Origin: Streptomyces sp. DSM 15324
Lineage (GTDB): Bacteria > Actinomycetota > Actinomycetes > Streptomycetales > Streptomycetaceae
DNA length: 64,000 nt
Assembly (NCBI RefSeq): GCF_001514285.1
Contig: NZ_KQ949028.1
Location: 124,001-188,000 of the forward strand
Reading direction: 5' to 3'
The notes beneath the pieces are model-generated. The model did not search any database and was not told the origin of the DNA. It saw nothing but the letters and a program-made list of their open reading frames with translations. Positions 1 through 8,106 of this stretch are shown one piece after another. A program made the translations under genes and the position numbers. The stretch's first letter is position 1. Each line of letters opens with the position of its first letter.

Positions 1-425
1 GGCTCTCCGCGGTCCTGTTCGGCCTGGCCATCGCCGCAGTCGCCCTCGCGCACCTCAAGCTCGGCCTGGACGCGGTGTGGAGCTTCTGGATCGCCTACAT
101 CCTCACCCGTCCGCTCGGCGCGTCCATCGGCGACCACCTCTCCCAGCCCACCGGCGACGGCGGCCTGGGCCTCGGCACCGTCATCACCAGCGCCCTGTTC
201 TTGACGGTCATACTCGCTCTGGTCGTGTATCTCTCCGTGACCCGAAGGGATGTGACGGAGCCTCAGCGCGGCACGCGGCCTGAGCAGGCACGCGGCAGGC
301 GTTCAGGATGCGTTCAGGTTTACGCTGCCAAGGTCGGTTGCGGCGATCACTCTTCGAGGTCGCCTCATGGCACAGGGCGCTCGTCCCCATCGCGGGGCGG
401 GCGCCCTGCCGTTACAACCGCATAG
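1..425 (+). CDS. COG4705-type membrane protein, 3' part only
   Basis: The gene enters from the left edge, with its first whole codon at base 3, and stops with TAG at 423. The visible part is hydrophobic (LSAVLFGLAIAAVALAHL) followed by a second membrane stretch. It carries the family signature RPLGASIGDHLSQP, almost the same as RPLGATAGDFLTKP at the end of the next gene, so the two are tandem paralogues. After the last membrane helix (about base 235) there is an Arg/Gly-rich tail of some 60 residues that the neighbour lacks; it may be read-through into what was once spacer. Function is unknown for the family; the location would be the cytoplasmic membrane. Confidence 0.75.
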   Translation, partial: LSAVLFGLAIAAVALAHLKLGLDAVWSFWIAYILTRPLGASIGDHLSQPTGDGGLGLGTVITSALFLTVILALVVYLSVTRRDVTEPQRGTRPEQARGRRSGCVQVYAAKVGCGDHSSRSPHGTGRSSPSRGGRPAVTTA

Positions 426-437
426 GAGCCCCCCACC

Positions 438-1328
438 TTGCAGCAACCGGAAATGTTCACCGATCTCGACGTCGCGAGCACGACCAAGTCGGTGATGAAA
501 AAGCTCCCCGAGGTCACGCTGGCGTTCTGGATCATGAAGATCGCCGCCACCACCCTCGGCGAGACGGCCGGCGACCTCTTCGCGCAGACCCTCAAGCTCG
601 GCTACTTCCTCACCACGATCGCGCTGTTCCTCGTCTTCGTGGTGACGCTGGTCGTCCAGCTCAGGTCCAGCCGCTACCACCCGTTCTTCTACTGGACCGT
701 GATCCTGTCGACCAGCATGGCCGGCACCACGACGTCCGACTTCATGAACCGCGACGCCAGTACCAAGTACCTCTCGGGCGGCACCACTTCACTCGGCTGG
801 GGACCGCAGGGCCTGGGTCTCGGCTACCCCACCGGCGCCGCGATCCTCATCTCGATGCTGCTGATCATCTTCGCCGTCTGGAAGGCGACCGGCATGACCT
901 TCCAGATCCGCGACATCGTCACCTTCCGCGGCGAGGCCCTGTTCTGGTCTGCAATCCTCGTCTCCAACACCCTCGGCACCTCGATGGGCGACTTCCTCTC
1001 CGACAGCTCCGGCCTCGGCTATGCGGGCGGCGCGCTGCTCGTGACCGGGGCGCTCGCCGTCCTCGTCGTCCTGATGAAGGTGCCCGCCGTCCCGAACGTG
1101 CTTCTGTTCTGGATCGCCTTCGTCCTCACCCGCCCGCTGGGCGCCACGGCCGGTGACTTCCTGACCAAGCCGGTCGCCAAAGGAGGCCTGGATCTCGGTA
1201 CCGCGGGCTCCTCGGCCGTGCTGCTGGCCGTTCTGGTCGGCCTGATGGCCTATGCACAGGTCCAGGAGCGCAGGACCGCCGTCCCGCGCACACCGGAGCG
1301 GGAGACGGTCGCCCAGCAGGCCGACTGA
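438..1328 (+). CDS. COG4705 family integral membrane protein
   Basis: A protein of 296 residues with about eight hydrophobic segments. The start is TTG at 438, preceded by AGGAG at 425-429. Four internal repeats each carry a small Gly/Thr/Asp motif at a helix end: TTLGETAGD (about residue 37), GTTTSDF (about 98), NTLGTSMGDF (about 178) and RPLGATAGDF (about 232). This fourfold pattern is typical of the uncharacterised COG4705 membrane-anchored family. It lies 12 bases after its paralogue on the same strand, so the two are probably cotranscribed. It converges on the kinase gene, with only 6 bases between the two stops. No substrate or partner can be inferred. Confidence 0.85.
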   Translation: MQQPEMFTDLDVASTTKSVMKKLPEVTLAFWIMKIAATTLGETAGDLFAQTLKLGYFLTTIALFLVFVVTLVVQLRSSRYHPFFYWTVILSTSMAGTTTSDFMNRDASTKYLSGGTTSLGWGPQGLGLGYPTGAAILISMLLIIFAVWKATGMTFQIRDIVTFRGEALFWSAILVSNTLGTSMGDFLSDSSGLGYAGGALLVTGALAVLVVLMKVPAVPNVLLFWIAFVLTRPLGATAGDFLTKPVAKGGLDLGTAGSSAVLLAVLVGLMAYAQVQERRTAVPRTPERETVAQQAD

Positions 1329-1334
1329 GTCCGG

Positions 1335-2711
1335 TCACCCGGCGGGCAGGTCGACCAGGAAACGTGCCCCGGGTGTGTGCTCGGGGTCGTGGGAGACCTC
1401 GCCGCCGACGGCGCGGGCCAGGCGCCGCGCGAGCGGCAGTCCCAGGCCCGCCCCGTCGTGCCCGTCGTCGGAGTCCGCGCGCCGGCCGGGCTGGAAGAGA
1501 TGGTCGAGGAACTCCTCCGGTACGCCAGGACCGTCGTCGGTGACGTCGATGCGGACGCCGCTGGGCAACTGCCGTGCGGACACGGTCACCGTGGAGTCGG
1601 CATAGCGAACGGCATTGGCCAGCAGCGGGCTGACGATGCGTTCGAGAAGAGCGGAAGCGACGCCCGCCTCAAGCTCCTGGTCCGGCACGTCGACGACGGT
1701 CTTCAGCTGCTTCCGTGCGTCGAGGTCCTCGACCAGCCGCCGTAGCACGGGAGCGACAGCGGCGGCACCCACGGCCGTGCCGGTGGTCTGCCCGCCTTCG
1801 CGGGCGTCGTTCAACAGCGTGTCGCAGATGGTGCGTATGGACTGGGCGGCCTCCGCGATCACCTCGTGGGTGGCGTCGGTCTCGGCCGCCGAGCGCGGGC
1901 GGGCCCGCCACCAGTCGAGCTCGACGACGATCCGGGTGAGCGGGGTGCGCAGTTCGTGGGACAACTCCCCGGTCAGCTGCTGCTCGTGACGCAGCACGGT
2001 GCGGATACGGTCCAGCAGTGCGTCCAACGAGGTGCCCAGGCGGGCCAGTTCGGCCGGCTGGTCCTCGGCGCCGAAACGCTGGCCGGAACCGACGGCGCTC
2101 CACTGGGTGGCCTGGTCGGTCATGGTGCGCACGGGGCGCAGCGCCCGCCCGACGGCCAGCCGCGTCAGCGCGTAGGTGCACGCGAGCATGACAGCGTCCA
2201 GGATCAGCGAGCCCGACAGCAGGGTGCCGGCGGAGCTGCGGTACGGGGCGAGATCCACGGCCGTGACGACGATGGCGGTGCTGCGAAGGCCGGTCACGGG
2301 TCGGGAGCACAGGCGGACGAAACGGGGGTTGTCGGTGTGCACGGTCGCGCAGACCGGCCTGCCCCGCCCGGCGAGCCGGTCGGCGGCCTGGGTCAGCGCG
2401 CTGTCGGCTGCGGCGGACGGTGGTTTCTCCAGCAGGCGTGTCCCGGTGTAGATCCACACGTTCGCGTCGAGCAGGCTGTCGTTGACGGTCTCCAGGACCC
2501 GCACTCGGGGCCCGCTGGTGTCGACGGTGGTGGCGACGGCGGCGGCGCGGTTGCGTAGTTCGTCGTCAGCCTGGTGCTGGAGGTGCCGGTCCATCGCGGT
2601 GTTGAACGCGACGGTCAGCACGGTCATCAGGAGCGCGGCGGTGGTCAGCGCCACGAGCGAGAGCCGACCGCGCAACGTGCGGGGCGCCAGTCGGCGCGCG
2701 AGCCGGTTCAT
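1335..2711 (-). CDS. OmpR-partner sensor histidine kinase
   Basis: A transmembrane histidine kinase of 458 residues. A first membrane helix (residues about 18-38) is followed by an extracytoplasmic sensor region, a second helix (about 164-186), a HAMP linker, then the H-box ELSHELRTPLTR with phospho-acceptor His252. The ATPase part has LLANAVRYAD (N-box), DDGPGVPEE (G1) and GAGLGLPLARRLA (G2). The start at 2711 overlaps the regulator stop by four bases (ATGA), so the pair is translationally coupled. It is the last gene of a five-gene minus-strand operon (DedA, PAP2, PAP2, regulator, kinase), which suggests it senses an envelope or lipid signal. Confidence 0.9.
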   Translation of the reverse strand: MNRLARRLAPRTLRGRLSLVALTTAALLMTVLTVAFNTAMDRHLQHQADDELRNRAAAVATTVDTSGPRVRVLETVNDSLLDANVWIYTGTRLLEKPPSAAADSALTQAADRLAGRGRPVCATVHTDNPRFVRLCSRPVTGLRSTAIVVTAVDLAPYRSSAGTLLSGSLILDAVMLACTYALTRLAVGRALRPVRTMTDQATQWSAVGSGQRFGAEDQPAELARLGTSLDALLDRIRTVLRHEQQLTGELSHELRTPLTRIVVELDWWRARPRSAAETDATHEVIAEAAQSIRTICDTLLNDAREGGQTTGTAVGAAAVAPVLRRLVEDLDARKQLKTVVDVPDQELEAGVASALLERIVSPLLANAVRYADSTVTVSARQLPSGVRIDVTDDGPGVPEEFLDHLFQPGRRADSDDGHDGAGLGLPLARRLARAVGGEVSHDPEHTPGARFLVDLPAG

Positions 2712-3370
2712 GACAGCCGGTGCCCGATCCCGCGTGTCGTGGTGAGGCCGAGGCCGCTGCCCGCTTCGCGCAGCTTGCGGCGCAGTCGGCTCAGATACTG
2801 GTCGAGGGTGTTGTCGCTGACCTGGGCGCCGTCCGGCCAGGCGGCCCTGACCAGGTCGCGGCGGGATACGAGGGTCCCGCCTGCGGCCATGAGCGTGGCC
2901 AGCAGACGGAACTCCGTGGGAGACAGGTCGATGTCGACGTCGCCGACGTGCGCGCTGTGCCGGGTCGCGTCCAGGACCAGGTCTCCGGCGGTGGCCACGG
3001 CCGCGGGGGCGGCCCGTTTGAGTGCGGCCCTCAGCCGGGCGACGAGTTCGGCGAGATGGAACGGCTTGGGCAGGTAGTCGTCGGCTCCGGCGGAGAACCC
3101 GGACAGCCGGTCCGTGAGGTGATGGCGGGCCGTCAGGAAGATGATCGGGGCGGCGAACCCGCCCGCACGCAGCGCCTGGCACACGTCCCGGCCGTCCGCG
3201 TCGGGCAGCCCGACGTCCAGGACGACGGCCGCGATGTCGTCCGTGGCCAGCCGCAGGGCGGTGGCGCCGTCGGCGGCGGCCACGGGGTCGAAGTCCTCGT
3301 CGAGCAGGCCGCGACGCAGCACGTCACGCAGGGCGTGATCGTCCTCGACGACCAGGATCTTGTGGCGCAT
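2708..3370 (-). CDS. OmpR/PhoB-family response regulator
   Basis: The protein has 220 residues: a receiver domain (VVEDD at 7-11, phospho-acceptor Asp52 in VVLDVGLPD, Lys in LPKPFH) and a C-terminal winged helix (LSPTEFRLLATLMAAGGTLV onward, ending TTRGIGHRLS). I chose the ATG at 3370 (MRHKILVVEDD) over an ATG 27 bases upstream because the family begins immediately before the first beta strand. The gene overlaps the end of the PAP2 gene upstream by 47 bases and the kinase downstream by four. Its targets are unknown; its own operon is an obvious candidate. Confidence 0.9.
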   Translation of the reverse strand: MRHKILVVEDDHALRDVLRRGLLDEDFDPVAAADGATALRLATDDIAAVVLDVGLPDADGRDVCQALRAGGFAAPIIFLTARHHLTDRLSGFSAGADDYLPKPFHLAELVARLRAALKRAAPAAVATAGDLVLDATRHSAHVGDVDIDLSPTEFRLLATLMAAGGTLVSRRDLVRAAWPDGAQVSDNTLDQYLSRLRRKLREAGSGLGLTTTRGIGHRLS

Positions 3371-4055
3371 GGTCCTCCGTTGGAATGTCCGGCGCACGGG
3401 GCGTACCAGAGACGAACGATGCGGGCAGCCATCGGGTCATCGCGTACAGGCACACTCCGAGCCATCCGGTGGCGAACAGCCAGCCGCCGATGACGTCGGT
3501 GAACCAGTGCACGCCGAGATAGACCCGGGACAGGCCCACCAGCACGCCCCAGCACCCGATGACGACCCGGAGCGGGGTGGCGCCGCGCGGGGCGCGCAGT
3601 GAGACCGCGACGATCAGCAGTCCGGCAGTGAGGGCCGCTGTGGTGGTGTGTCCCGAGGGGAACGCCCAACCGCCCGCGGACGCCGCCCAGCCGGCACGGG
3701 CGGGACGTGGCCGCTGGACGGCTTCCATCACCCCGTAGCGCAGCGCCTGACCGGCTCCCAGACAGGCAAGGCCCAGTGCGGCGGCCCCCATCCGGCGCCG
3801 TGCGGTTCGTCCCGCGACCATGCCGGCCAACACGGTGAGGACGTAAGGGGCGGCACCGCTGCCGGTATCGGTCACCCCTCGGGCCAGAGCCCCGGCGACG
3901 TCCGGCCGATGGCCGAGCGACCAGGCCAGGAAACCGTTGTCCGGCCACAGCTGAGCGCCGTCCTGGCCGATCACCACCATCGTGAGGACGCCGAACGCCA
4001 CCCAGGCGCCGAGACCGACCATCCCGGCCAGGTCGGCGGCGTCGCGCCGGTTCAT
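3324..4055 (-). CDS. PAP2-family membrane phosphatase (first of two)
   Basis: An integral membrane protein of 243 residues with six predicted helices. It carries the phosphatidic-acid-phosphatase type 2 motifs: RP in AVQRPRP (motif C1), FPSGH (C2) and SRVYLGVHWFTDV (C3, nucleophilic His and Asp). The Lys that normally opens motif C1 (K-x6-RP) is missing here, although the sister gene next to it has it, so activity or specificity may differ. Such enzymes dephosphorylate lipid phosphates or undecaprenyl pyrophosphate at the outer face of the membrane. It overlaps the next PAP2 gene by ATGA (4052-4055), and its 3' end reaches into the response-regulator gene. Confidence 0.87.
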   Translation of the reverse strand: MNRRDAADLAGMVGLGAWVAFGVLTMVVIGQDGAQLWPDNGFLAWSLGHRPDVAGALARGVTDTGSGAAPYVLTVLAGMVAGRTARRRMGAAALGLACLGAGQALRYGVMEAVQRPRPARAGWAASAGGWAFPSGHTTTAALTAGLLIVAVSLRAPRGATPLRVVIGCWGVLVGLSRVYLGVHWFTDVIGGWLFATGWLGVCLYAMTRWLPASFVSGTPRAPDIPTEDHAPQDPGRRGRSRPA

Positions 4056-4657
4056 GAGGCGCTCAGCAGTCGGCGCAGGCGGCCGGAGCCGATCCACCGG
4101 GCCACCGATCGCGACCACCGTCGCAGTGCGAGCATCGCCATCAGTGCGACGAGGCCACCGACCAGCACGCCTGCCAGGACGTCGTGCGGATAGTGCGCGC
4201 CGACCCACACCCGCGAGACTGCCATCGCCAGGGCCGCGACGACCGCGGCCGCCCCCAGCCGACGCGAGACGAAGAGCAGGGCTACGGCAGCGGCGGCCGC
4301 GATCGCCGCGTGGTTGCTGGGGAAGGACCAGTCGCCGGGCGCCGGACATGTCTCCAGGGTCTTCACTCGAAGGCTCTGGCACGGCCGGTCCTCGCGCATC
4401 GCCAGCTTCACCAGGGCATCCACGCCGTACGCGACGACCACGACCACCGGGACGGCCAGCGCCCTCACCGCAGCCGCATCTCCGCCCCGTCGAGCGAACC
4501 ACCAGCCCACGACCGCGAGCACGGCGAAGACCGCGAGCCCGTACGTCGACCAGAACGACACCGCTCCGTCCAGCCAGGACGGCGCATGCCGGGCCAGTCG
4601 CACCACATCCAGATACGCGGTGCCGTCGACAGACGACCCGTCGAAAGCCATGATCAC
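4052..4657 (-). CDS. PAP2-family membrane phosphatase (second of two)
   Basis: A protein of about 201 residues with all three PAP2 motifs intact: K-x6-RP in KLAMREDRP, FPSNH, and SRVWVGAHYPHDV with the catalytic His and Asp. I chose the GTG at 4657 because it overlaps the DedA stop as GTGA and has a GAGGGGG ribosome-binding site 7-8 bases away; an ATG at 4651 is the alternative. Lipid phosphate or undecaprenyl-pyrophosphate phosphatase is the family-level expectation. Sitting after a DedA-family gene fits current views that DedA proteins recycle lipid carriers, but the substrate is not proved by sequence. Confidence 0.87.
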   Translation of the reverse strand: MIMAFDGSSVDGTAYLDVVRLARHAPSWLDGAVSFWSTYGLAVFAVLAVVGWWFARRGGDAAAVRALAVPVVVVVAYGVDALVKLAMREDRPCQSLRVKTLETCPAPGDWSFPSNHAAIAAAAAVALLFVSRRLGAAAVVAALAMAVSRVWVGAHYPHDVLAGVLVGGLVALMAMLALRRWSRSVARWIGSGRLRRLLSAS

Positions 4658-5322
4658 CGGTGTCCCCCCTCGGGCCGGCCGTCCCGCCGTGCCCTGTACG
4701 CCTCGGCGGCCAGGGGGATCAGCGACACGAAAATGATCAACGCGACCAGCGGGAGCAGGTAGCGGTCGACGTTCGGGATCGACGAGCCCAGCGCGTACCC
4801 CGCGAGGGTGAGTCCGAGGCTCCACACGAGGCCGCCGATGATCTGCCACAACGTGAACGTGCGCACCGGTACCTCCAGCGCGCCGGCCATCGGGTTGAGT
4901 ACGGTCCGCACCACCGGCACGAAACGGGCCAGCGTGATCGCCTTCGCATGTCCGTATCGCTCCAGCAGTTCCTCGGCGCGTTTCGCACCCTGGTGCAGAC
5001 GCTGCGAGCGGCTACGGGCCAGCAGTGCTCCGCCCGCCTTCCGGCCGAGCACATAGCCGCACTGGGCTCCGGCCAGGGCGCCGGCCGCCGCAGCGATCAG
5101 GAGTGGTCCCAGCGACAGGTGCACACTCGACTCCGCCGAGCCCGTGCACAGCAGACCGGCTGTGAAGAGCAGCGAGTCGCCCGGCAGGAAGAAGCCGACC
5201 AGCAGCCCTGTCTCGGCGAACATCACCACTCCGACGCCCAGCACGCCGAACGTCGCCAGCAGCGAATGAGCGTCCAGCACGTTCACGGCCAGCTGTGATG
5301 CCGGATGGAACGGTGTGGTCAT
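4654..5322 (-). CDS. DedA-family membrane protein (SNARE-associated/VTT domain)
   Basis: A protein of 222 residues. It shows the DedA signatures ETGLLVGFFLPGDSLLF near the N-terminus and LARFVPVVRTVLNPMAGAL in the re-entrant loop, with four to six hydrophobic segments. I set the start at ATG 5322 (MTTPFHP); the open frame extends further upstream but only through promoter-like sequence. Family knowledge: DedA/VTT proteins are implicated in flipping or recycling undecaprenyl phosphate and phospholipids, and in envelope homeostasis. It is the first gene of the minus-strand operon; a CTAC-N5-GTAG operator lies about 95 bases upstream in the divergent promoter region shared with the membrane glycosyltransferase at 5501. 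Confidence 0.9.
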   Translation of the reverse strand: MTTPFHPASQLAVNVLDAHSLLATFGVLGVGVVMFAETGLLVGFFLPGDSLLFTAGLLCTGSAESSVHLSLGPLLIAAAAGALAGAQCGYVLGRKAGGALLARSRSQRLHQGAKRAEELLERYGHAKAITLARFVPVVRTVLNPMAGALEVPVRTFTLWQIIGGLVWSLGLTLAGYALGSSIPNVDRYLLPLVALIIFVSLIPLAAEAYRARRDGRPEGGHR

Positions 5323-5411
5323 GGCGAGGAGGCCTTTCCGGCAGGTGATCTGGTGTCTGCGATTCGCCCAACCACGTGTACCTGGCCTGGAGGGAACCGC
5401 ACTCGCCGAGC

Positions 5412-5430
5412 CTACATCTACAAGATGTAG
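5412..5430. promoter_or_regulatory. Putative BlaI-type operator, copy 1
   Basis: CTACATCT-ACA-AGATGTAG is a perfect 8-bp inverted repeat; nested in it is CTAC-AAGAT-GTAG (5418-5430). The same CTAC-N5-GTAG layout occurs twice in front of the BlaI gene at 9.5 kb. It lies between the divergent starts at 5322 (DedA) and 5501 (membrane glycosyltransferase) and could control both. BlaI/MecI proteins are known to bind TACA/TGTA-type dyads; binding here is inferred. Confidence 0.65.
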
Positions 5431-5500
5431 TAGATGTTCTGTGGGTGGCCGGATGCAAACGGCCACTCAAACGGAGCACGAGGCGGAGGAGACGGGCGTC

Positions 5501-7273
5501 ATGGCTGACACCTATCGCACAGGGACCGGCACCTGGACTCTGCGGCGTGGGGCCACGAACTCGACGGCGCCGCCCCCGACCCCGGTCCGGGTGTCCGGTG
5601 TCCCGGGCGCCGGGCCCCAGCAGTTGCATCGCGGGATGACCCTCGTGGCCGCGATCAGCCTGTTCATCGGGACACGGGCCGCCTGGACGACCGCGATGGC
5701 CTCACGTCCGGCGGTCGCCGGCGTCATTTCCGTCTGTTACGCCTCGATCCTCGTCTGCGCCGTTCTCAGCCTCCTCGTACGGAGCCGTCGCGCGCTGATC
5801 AGGGTCGACGTCGTCGTACTGATGACCGCCGTCGCGCTGGTGATCTGCGGCTACCTGCTCGATCACGCGGGCACCGACGAGGGAGTGCTGACCGCCCAGG
5901 CGGCGAACGAGATCCTGCACGGCCATCCCGTCTACGGCCGGCCGTGGCCCTGGCTGTTCGGCTCGCCGCGCGTCGGGATCACCAAGACCATGTCCGGGGG
6001 CGCCGACTACACCTACGGCTACCCGCCGCTGACCGCGCTGCTCGCGGCACCGGTGCACGCCGTCGTCCACTCGACGGCGGCCGCCACCCTGGTCACCACG
6101 GCTGCGCTGCTCGTCTCCTCGGTCCTGCTGTGGTTCTTGCTTCCGGCACCCTGGAGGTCAGCCGCCACCGCGGTCTGTTTCGGTTTCGGCCTCCTGCCCC
6201 ACTACGCCTACGCCGGCTATCCGGCGATCACGGCTCTCGCCCTGCTCGTCCCCGTGGTGGTCCGCTGGCCCGCCACCGGTGAGGGCGGCCGTCTCGGCTC
6301 GGGGGGAGTGGTGCGGGCGGCGTGCCTGGGCGCTGCCTGCGCGGCCCAGCAGCTCGCCTGGTTCCTCGCCCCGTTCCTGCTGATCGGCCTGTATGCCGTC
6401 CGGCGCGGGGAACTCGGGCCGCGGCGGGCTCTGGCGGTGACCGCCCGCTACACGGCTGCCGCCGCTCTCACCTGCGCAGCGGCCAATGCCTACTTCGCCA
6501 TCGAGGGCTTCTCCGCCTGGCTGCAGGGCGTACTCCTGCCGCTCGACCAGAAGGCGATCCTGCACGGCCAGGGCCTGATGGGCATCTCCTACTACTTCAC
6601 CGACGGCAGCGGCCGCCTCGACTTCTACTCCTACGGCAGCCAGCTGCTCCTGCTCGGCCTGCTGGCCGCCACCCTGCTGTTCGTCCGGCGTCTCGGCCCC
6701 GCCCTCACCGTCCTGCCATGGGTCGTGTTCTACCTCGCCACCCGCTCGCAGGACGGTTACTTCCTGATGATGACTCCACTGTGGCTCGCGGCCGCCGCCA
6801 CCGTCCCGGCCGCCGCGTTCGCCACCGCCTGGCAGCCGCGACTTCCCCACGTCTTCGGCCGTGCGAAGGCTGTCTTGGCGGGCGGATTGCTCGCCCCCGC
6901 CCTGGTGTGCGTCGCGATCGCCGCGGCGAGCCCGCCGCCCCTGCGCATGAGCCTCTCGCCGCGCTTCGCCACGCACCACGCGCGCGTGGGCGTCACCGCC
7001 ATCGACGTGCGGGCCGTCAACACCACCGGTACGGCGCTCACCCCGCACTTCGCGAGCCGCACCGGCCAGGGCGCCTCCAACTGGTGGACCATCTCCTCCG
7101 GCCCCGCAGTGCTCGCCCCGCACGCCTCCGCCGAGTACCACGTGAAACCCGCGGGAGGGTTCCGCGCCCTGCCCGGTGGCCACGGTCCCGGGACCTATCT
7201 CATCGCCGTCACCGGTACCCCGATGACGATCACCACGGCCCACATCCCGGCTGCTCCTCCCGCGATTCAGTAG
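5501..7273 (+). CDS. Large polytopic membrane protein, probable GT-C-type glycosyltransferase
   Basis: A protein of 590 residues with roughly ten to twelve hydrophobic segments and a soluble C-terminal domain (from about residue 490). In the first outer loop, GTDEGVLTAQAANEILHGHPVYG has the acidic Asp-Glu pair and layout of polyprenol-dependent GT-C glycosyltransferases (GT39/GT87 style), so transfer of a sugar from a lipid carrier is my inference. The ATG at 5501 is preceded by GGAGGA (5485-5490); an earlier ATG (5453) is less well placed. Transcription probably starts near the dyad at 5412-5430, linking it to the BlaI regulator. It converges on the deacetylase at 7384. Confidence 0.75.
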   Translation: MADTYRTGTGTWTLRRGATNSTAPPPTPVRVSGVPGAGPQQLHRGMTLVAAISLFIGTRAAWTTAMASRPAVAGVISVCYASILVCAVLSLLVRSRRALIRVDVVVLMTAVALVICGYLLDHAGTDEGVLTAQAANEILHGHPVYGRPWPWLFGSPRVGITKTMSGGADYTYGYPPLTALLAAPVHAVVHSTAAATLVTTAALLVSSVLLWFLLPAPWRSAATAVCFGFGLLPHYAYAGYPAITALALLVPVVVRWPATGEGGRLGSGGVVRAACLGAACAAQQLAWFLAPFLLIGLYAVRRGELGPRRALAVTARYTAAAALTCAAANAYFAIEGFSAWLQGVLLPLDQKAILHGQGLMGISYYFTDGSGRLDFYSYGSQLLLLGLLAATLLFVRRLGPALTVLPWVVFYLATRSQDGYFLMMTPLWLAAAATVPAAAFATAWQPRLPHVFGRAKAVLAGGLLAPALVCVAIAAASPPPLRMSLSPRFATHHARVGVTAIDVRAVNTTGTALTPHFASRTGQGASNWWTISSGPAVLAPHASAEYHVKPAGGFRALPGGHGPGTYLIAVTGTPMTITTAHIPAAPPAIQ

Positions 7274-7279
7274 CGAGGG

Positions 7280-7315
7280 CGCCAGGCGGGCCTACACGCG
7301 CAGGCGCGCCTGGCG
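7280..7315. terminator. Hairpin between convergent genes
   Basis: CGCCAGGCG (7280-7288) and CGCCTGGCG (7307-7315) can pair across an 18-base loop between two converging genes. There is no U-tract, as is usual in streptomycete terminators. Confidence 0.45.
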
Positions 7316-7383
7316 AAGCCGCGGCAGCTGCCGGCGAGGCGTGCTGCCGAGCCGGTACCCCGACTGTTCGGCGTTCGTGCTGG

Positions 7384-8106
7384 TCAGCTGTGGTCGCATA
7401 GCGGGCCGACGTCGTAACCCCGTTCCTGGCAGGTGTCGAGGATCCGGGGCAGTGCGCCGAGCGCCGAGCGCCAGGCGCCGGGGGCGGAGGTGCAGTCGGA
7501 GTCGTGGAGCAGGATCGTGCCGCCGCCGTCCAGGTCGGTGGTGACGGTGCGGTGGACGGAGTGCGGGGTGGCGCGTGCCGTCCAGTCCTCCCCCCAGCAG
7601 GTCCACAGCACCGGGGTCAGGTCGAGGCGGCGGGCCGCGAGGTGGGCCGCGGTGGACATGACGCCGTACGGGGGCCGGAAGAGCGAGGGCTGCCGTCCGG
7701 TGATCGCAGCGGCGGTGTCGCGGGCCCGGCGGAAGTCGTCGTAGGTGGCGCGCGGGCCACGCAGCAGCAGGGGGCGGTGCAGCCAGCCGTGGACGGCGAC
7801 CTCGTGACCGGCCGCCGCGATCTCGCGGACCAGGCCGGGGGAGCGGTGTGCCTCGCTGCCGAGCAGGAAGAACGTGGCGTGTACTCCGCGTCCGGCGAGC
7901 AGCCGTAGAAAGTGCGGGGTGGAGCGGGGGTCGGGGCCGTCGTCGAAGGTCAGGGCGATGTGGTTGGTGCGGCCGCGGCCCGAGAGGCGGGGCATGAGGC
8001 GGTTGCGCAGCGGTCCGAAGGTGGAGACGACGGGTGCGGCGTGGGCGGCGGCGAGGAGGGGTACGGCGGCGCGGGCGGCCGTGCGCAGCGTCGGGGCGAT
8101 GTTCAC
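7384..8106 (-). CDS. Polysaccharide deacetylase (carbohydrate esterase family 4)
   Basis: A protein of 240 residues with the NodB-homology motifs in order: ALTFDDGPD (metal Asp and catalytic Asp), HGWLH (metal His pair), RPPYG, and LLHDSD near the end. A short hydrophobic N-terminus (AAVPLLAAAHAAPVV) could act as an anchor or export signal. The start is GTG 8106, overlapping the glycosyltransferase stop as GTGA. Family role: metal-dependent removal of N-acetyl groups from chitin, peptidoglycan or a similar polymer outside the cell. Its pairing with a glycosyltransferase suggests the two act on one envelope glycan or glycolipid, possibly under BlaI control. Confidence 0.9.
   Translation of the reverse strand: MNIAPTLRTAARAAVPLLAAAHAAPVVSTFGPLRNRLMPRLSGRGRTNHIALTFDDGPDPRSTPHFLRLLAGRGVHATFFLLGSEAHRSPGLVREIAAAGHEVAVHGWLHRPLLLRGPRATYDDFRRARDTAAAITGRQPSLFRPPYGVMSTAAHLAARRLDLTPVLWTCWGEDWTARATPHSVHRTVTTDLDGGGTILLHDSDCTSAPGAWRSALGALPRILDTCQERGYDVGPLCDHS

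Noticed and set aside
303..1160. Long overlapping frames on both strands of the COG4705 genes
   Set aside because: Arg/Pro/His-rich translations typical of out-of-frame GC-rich DNA; no domain and no start signal.
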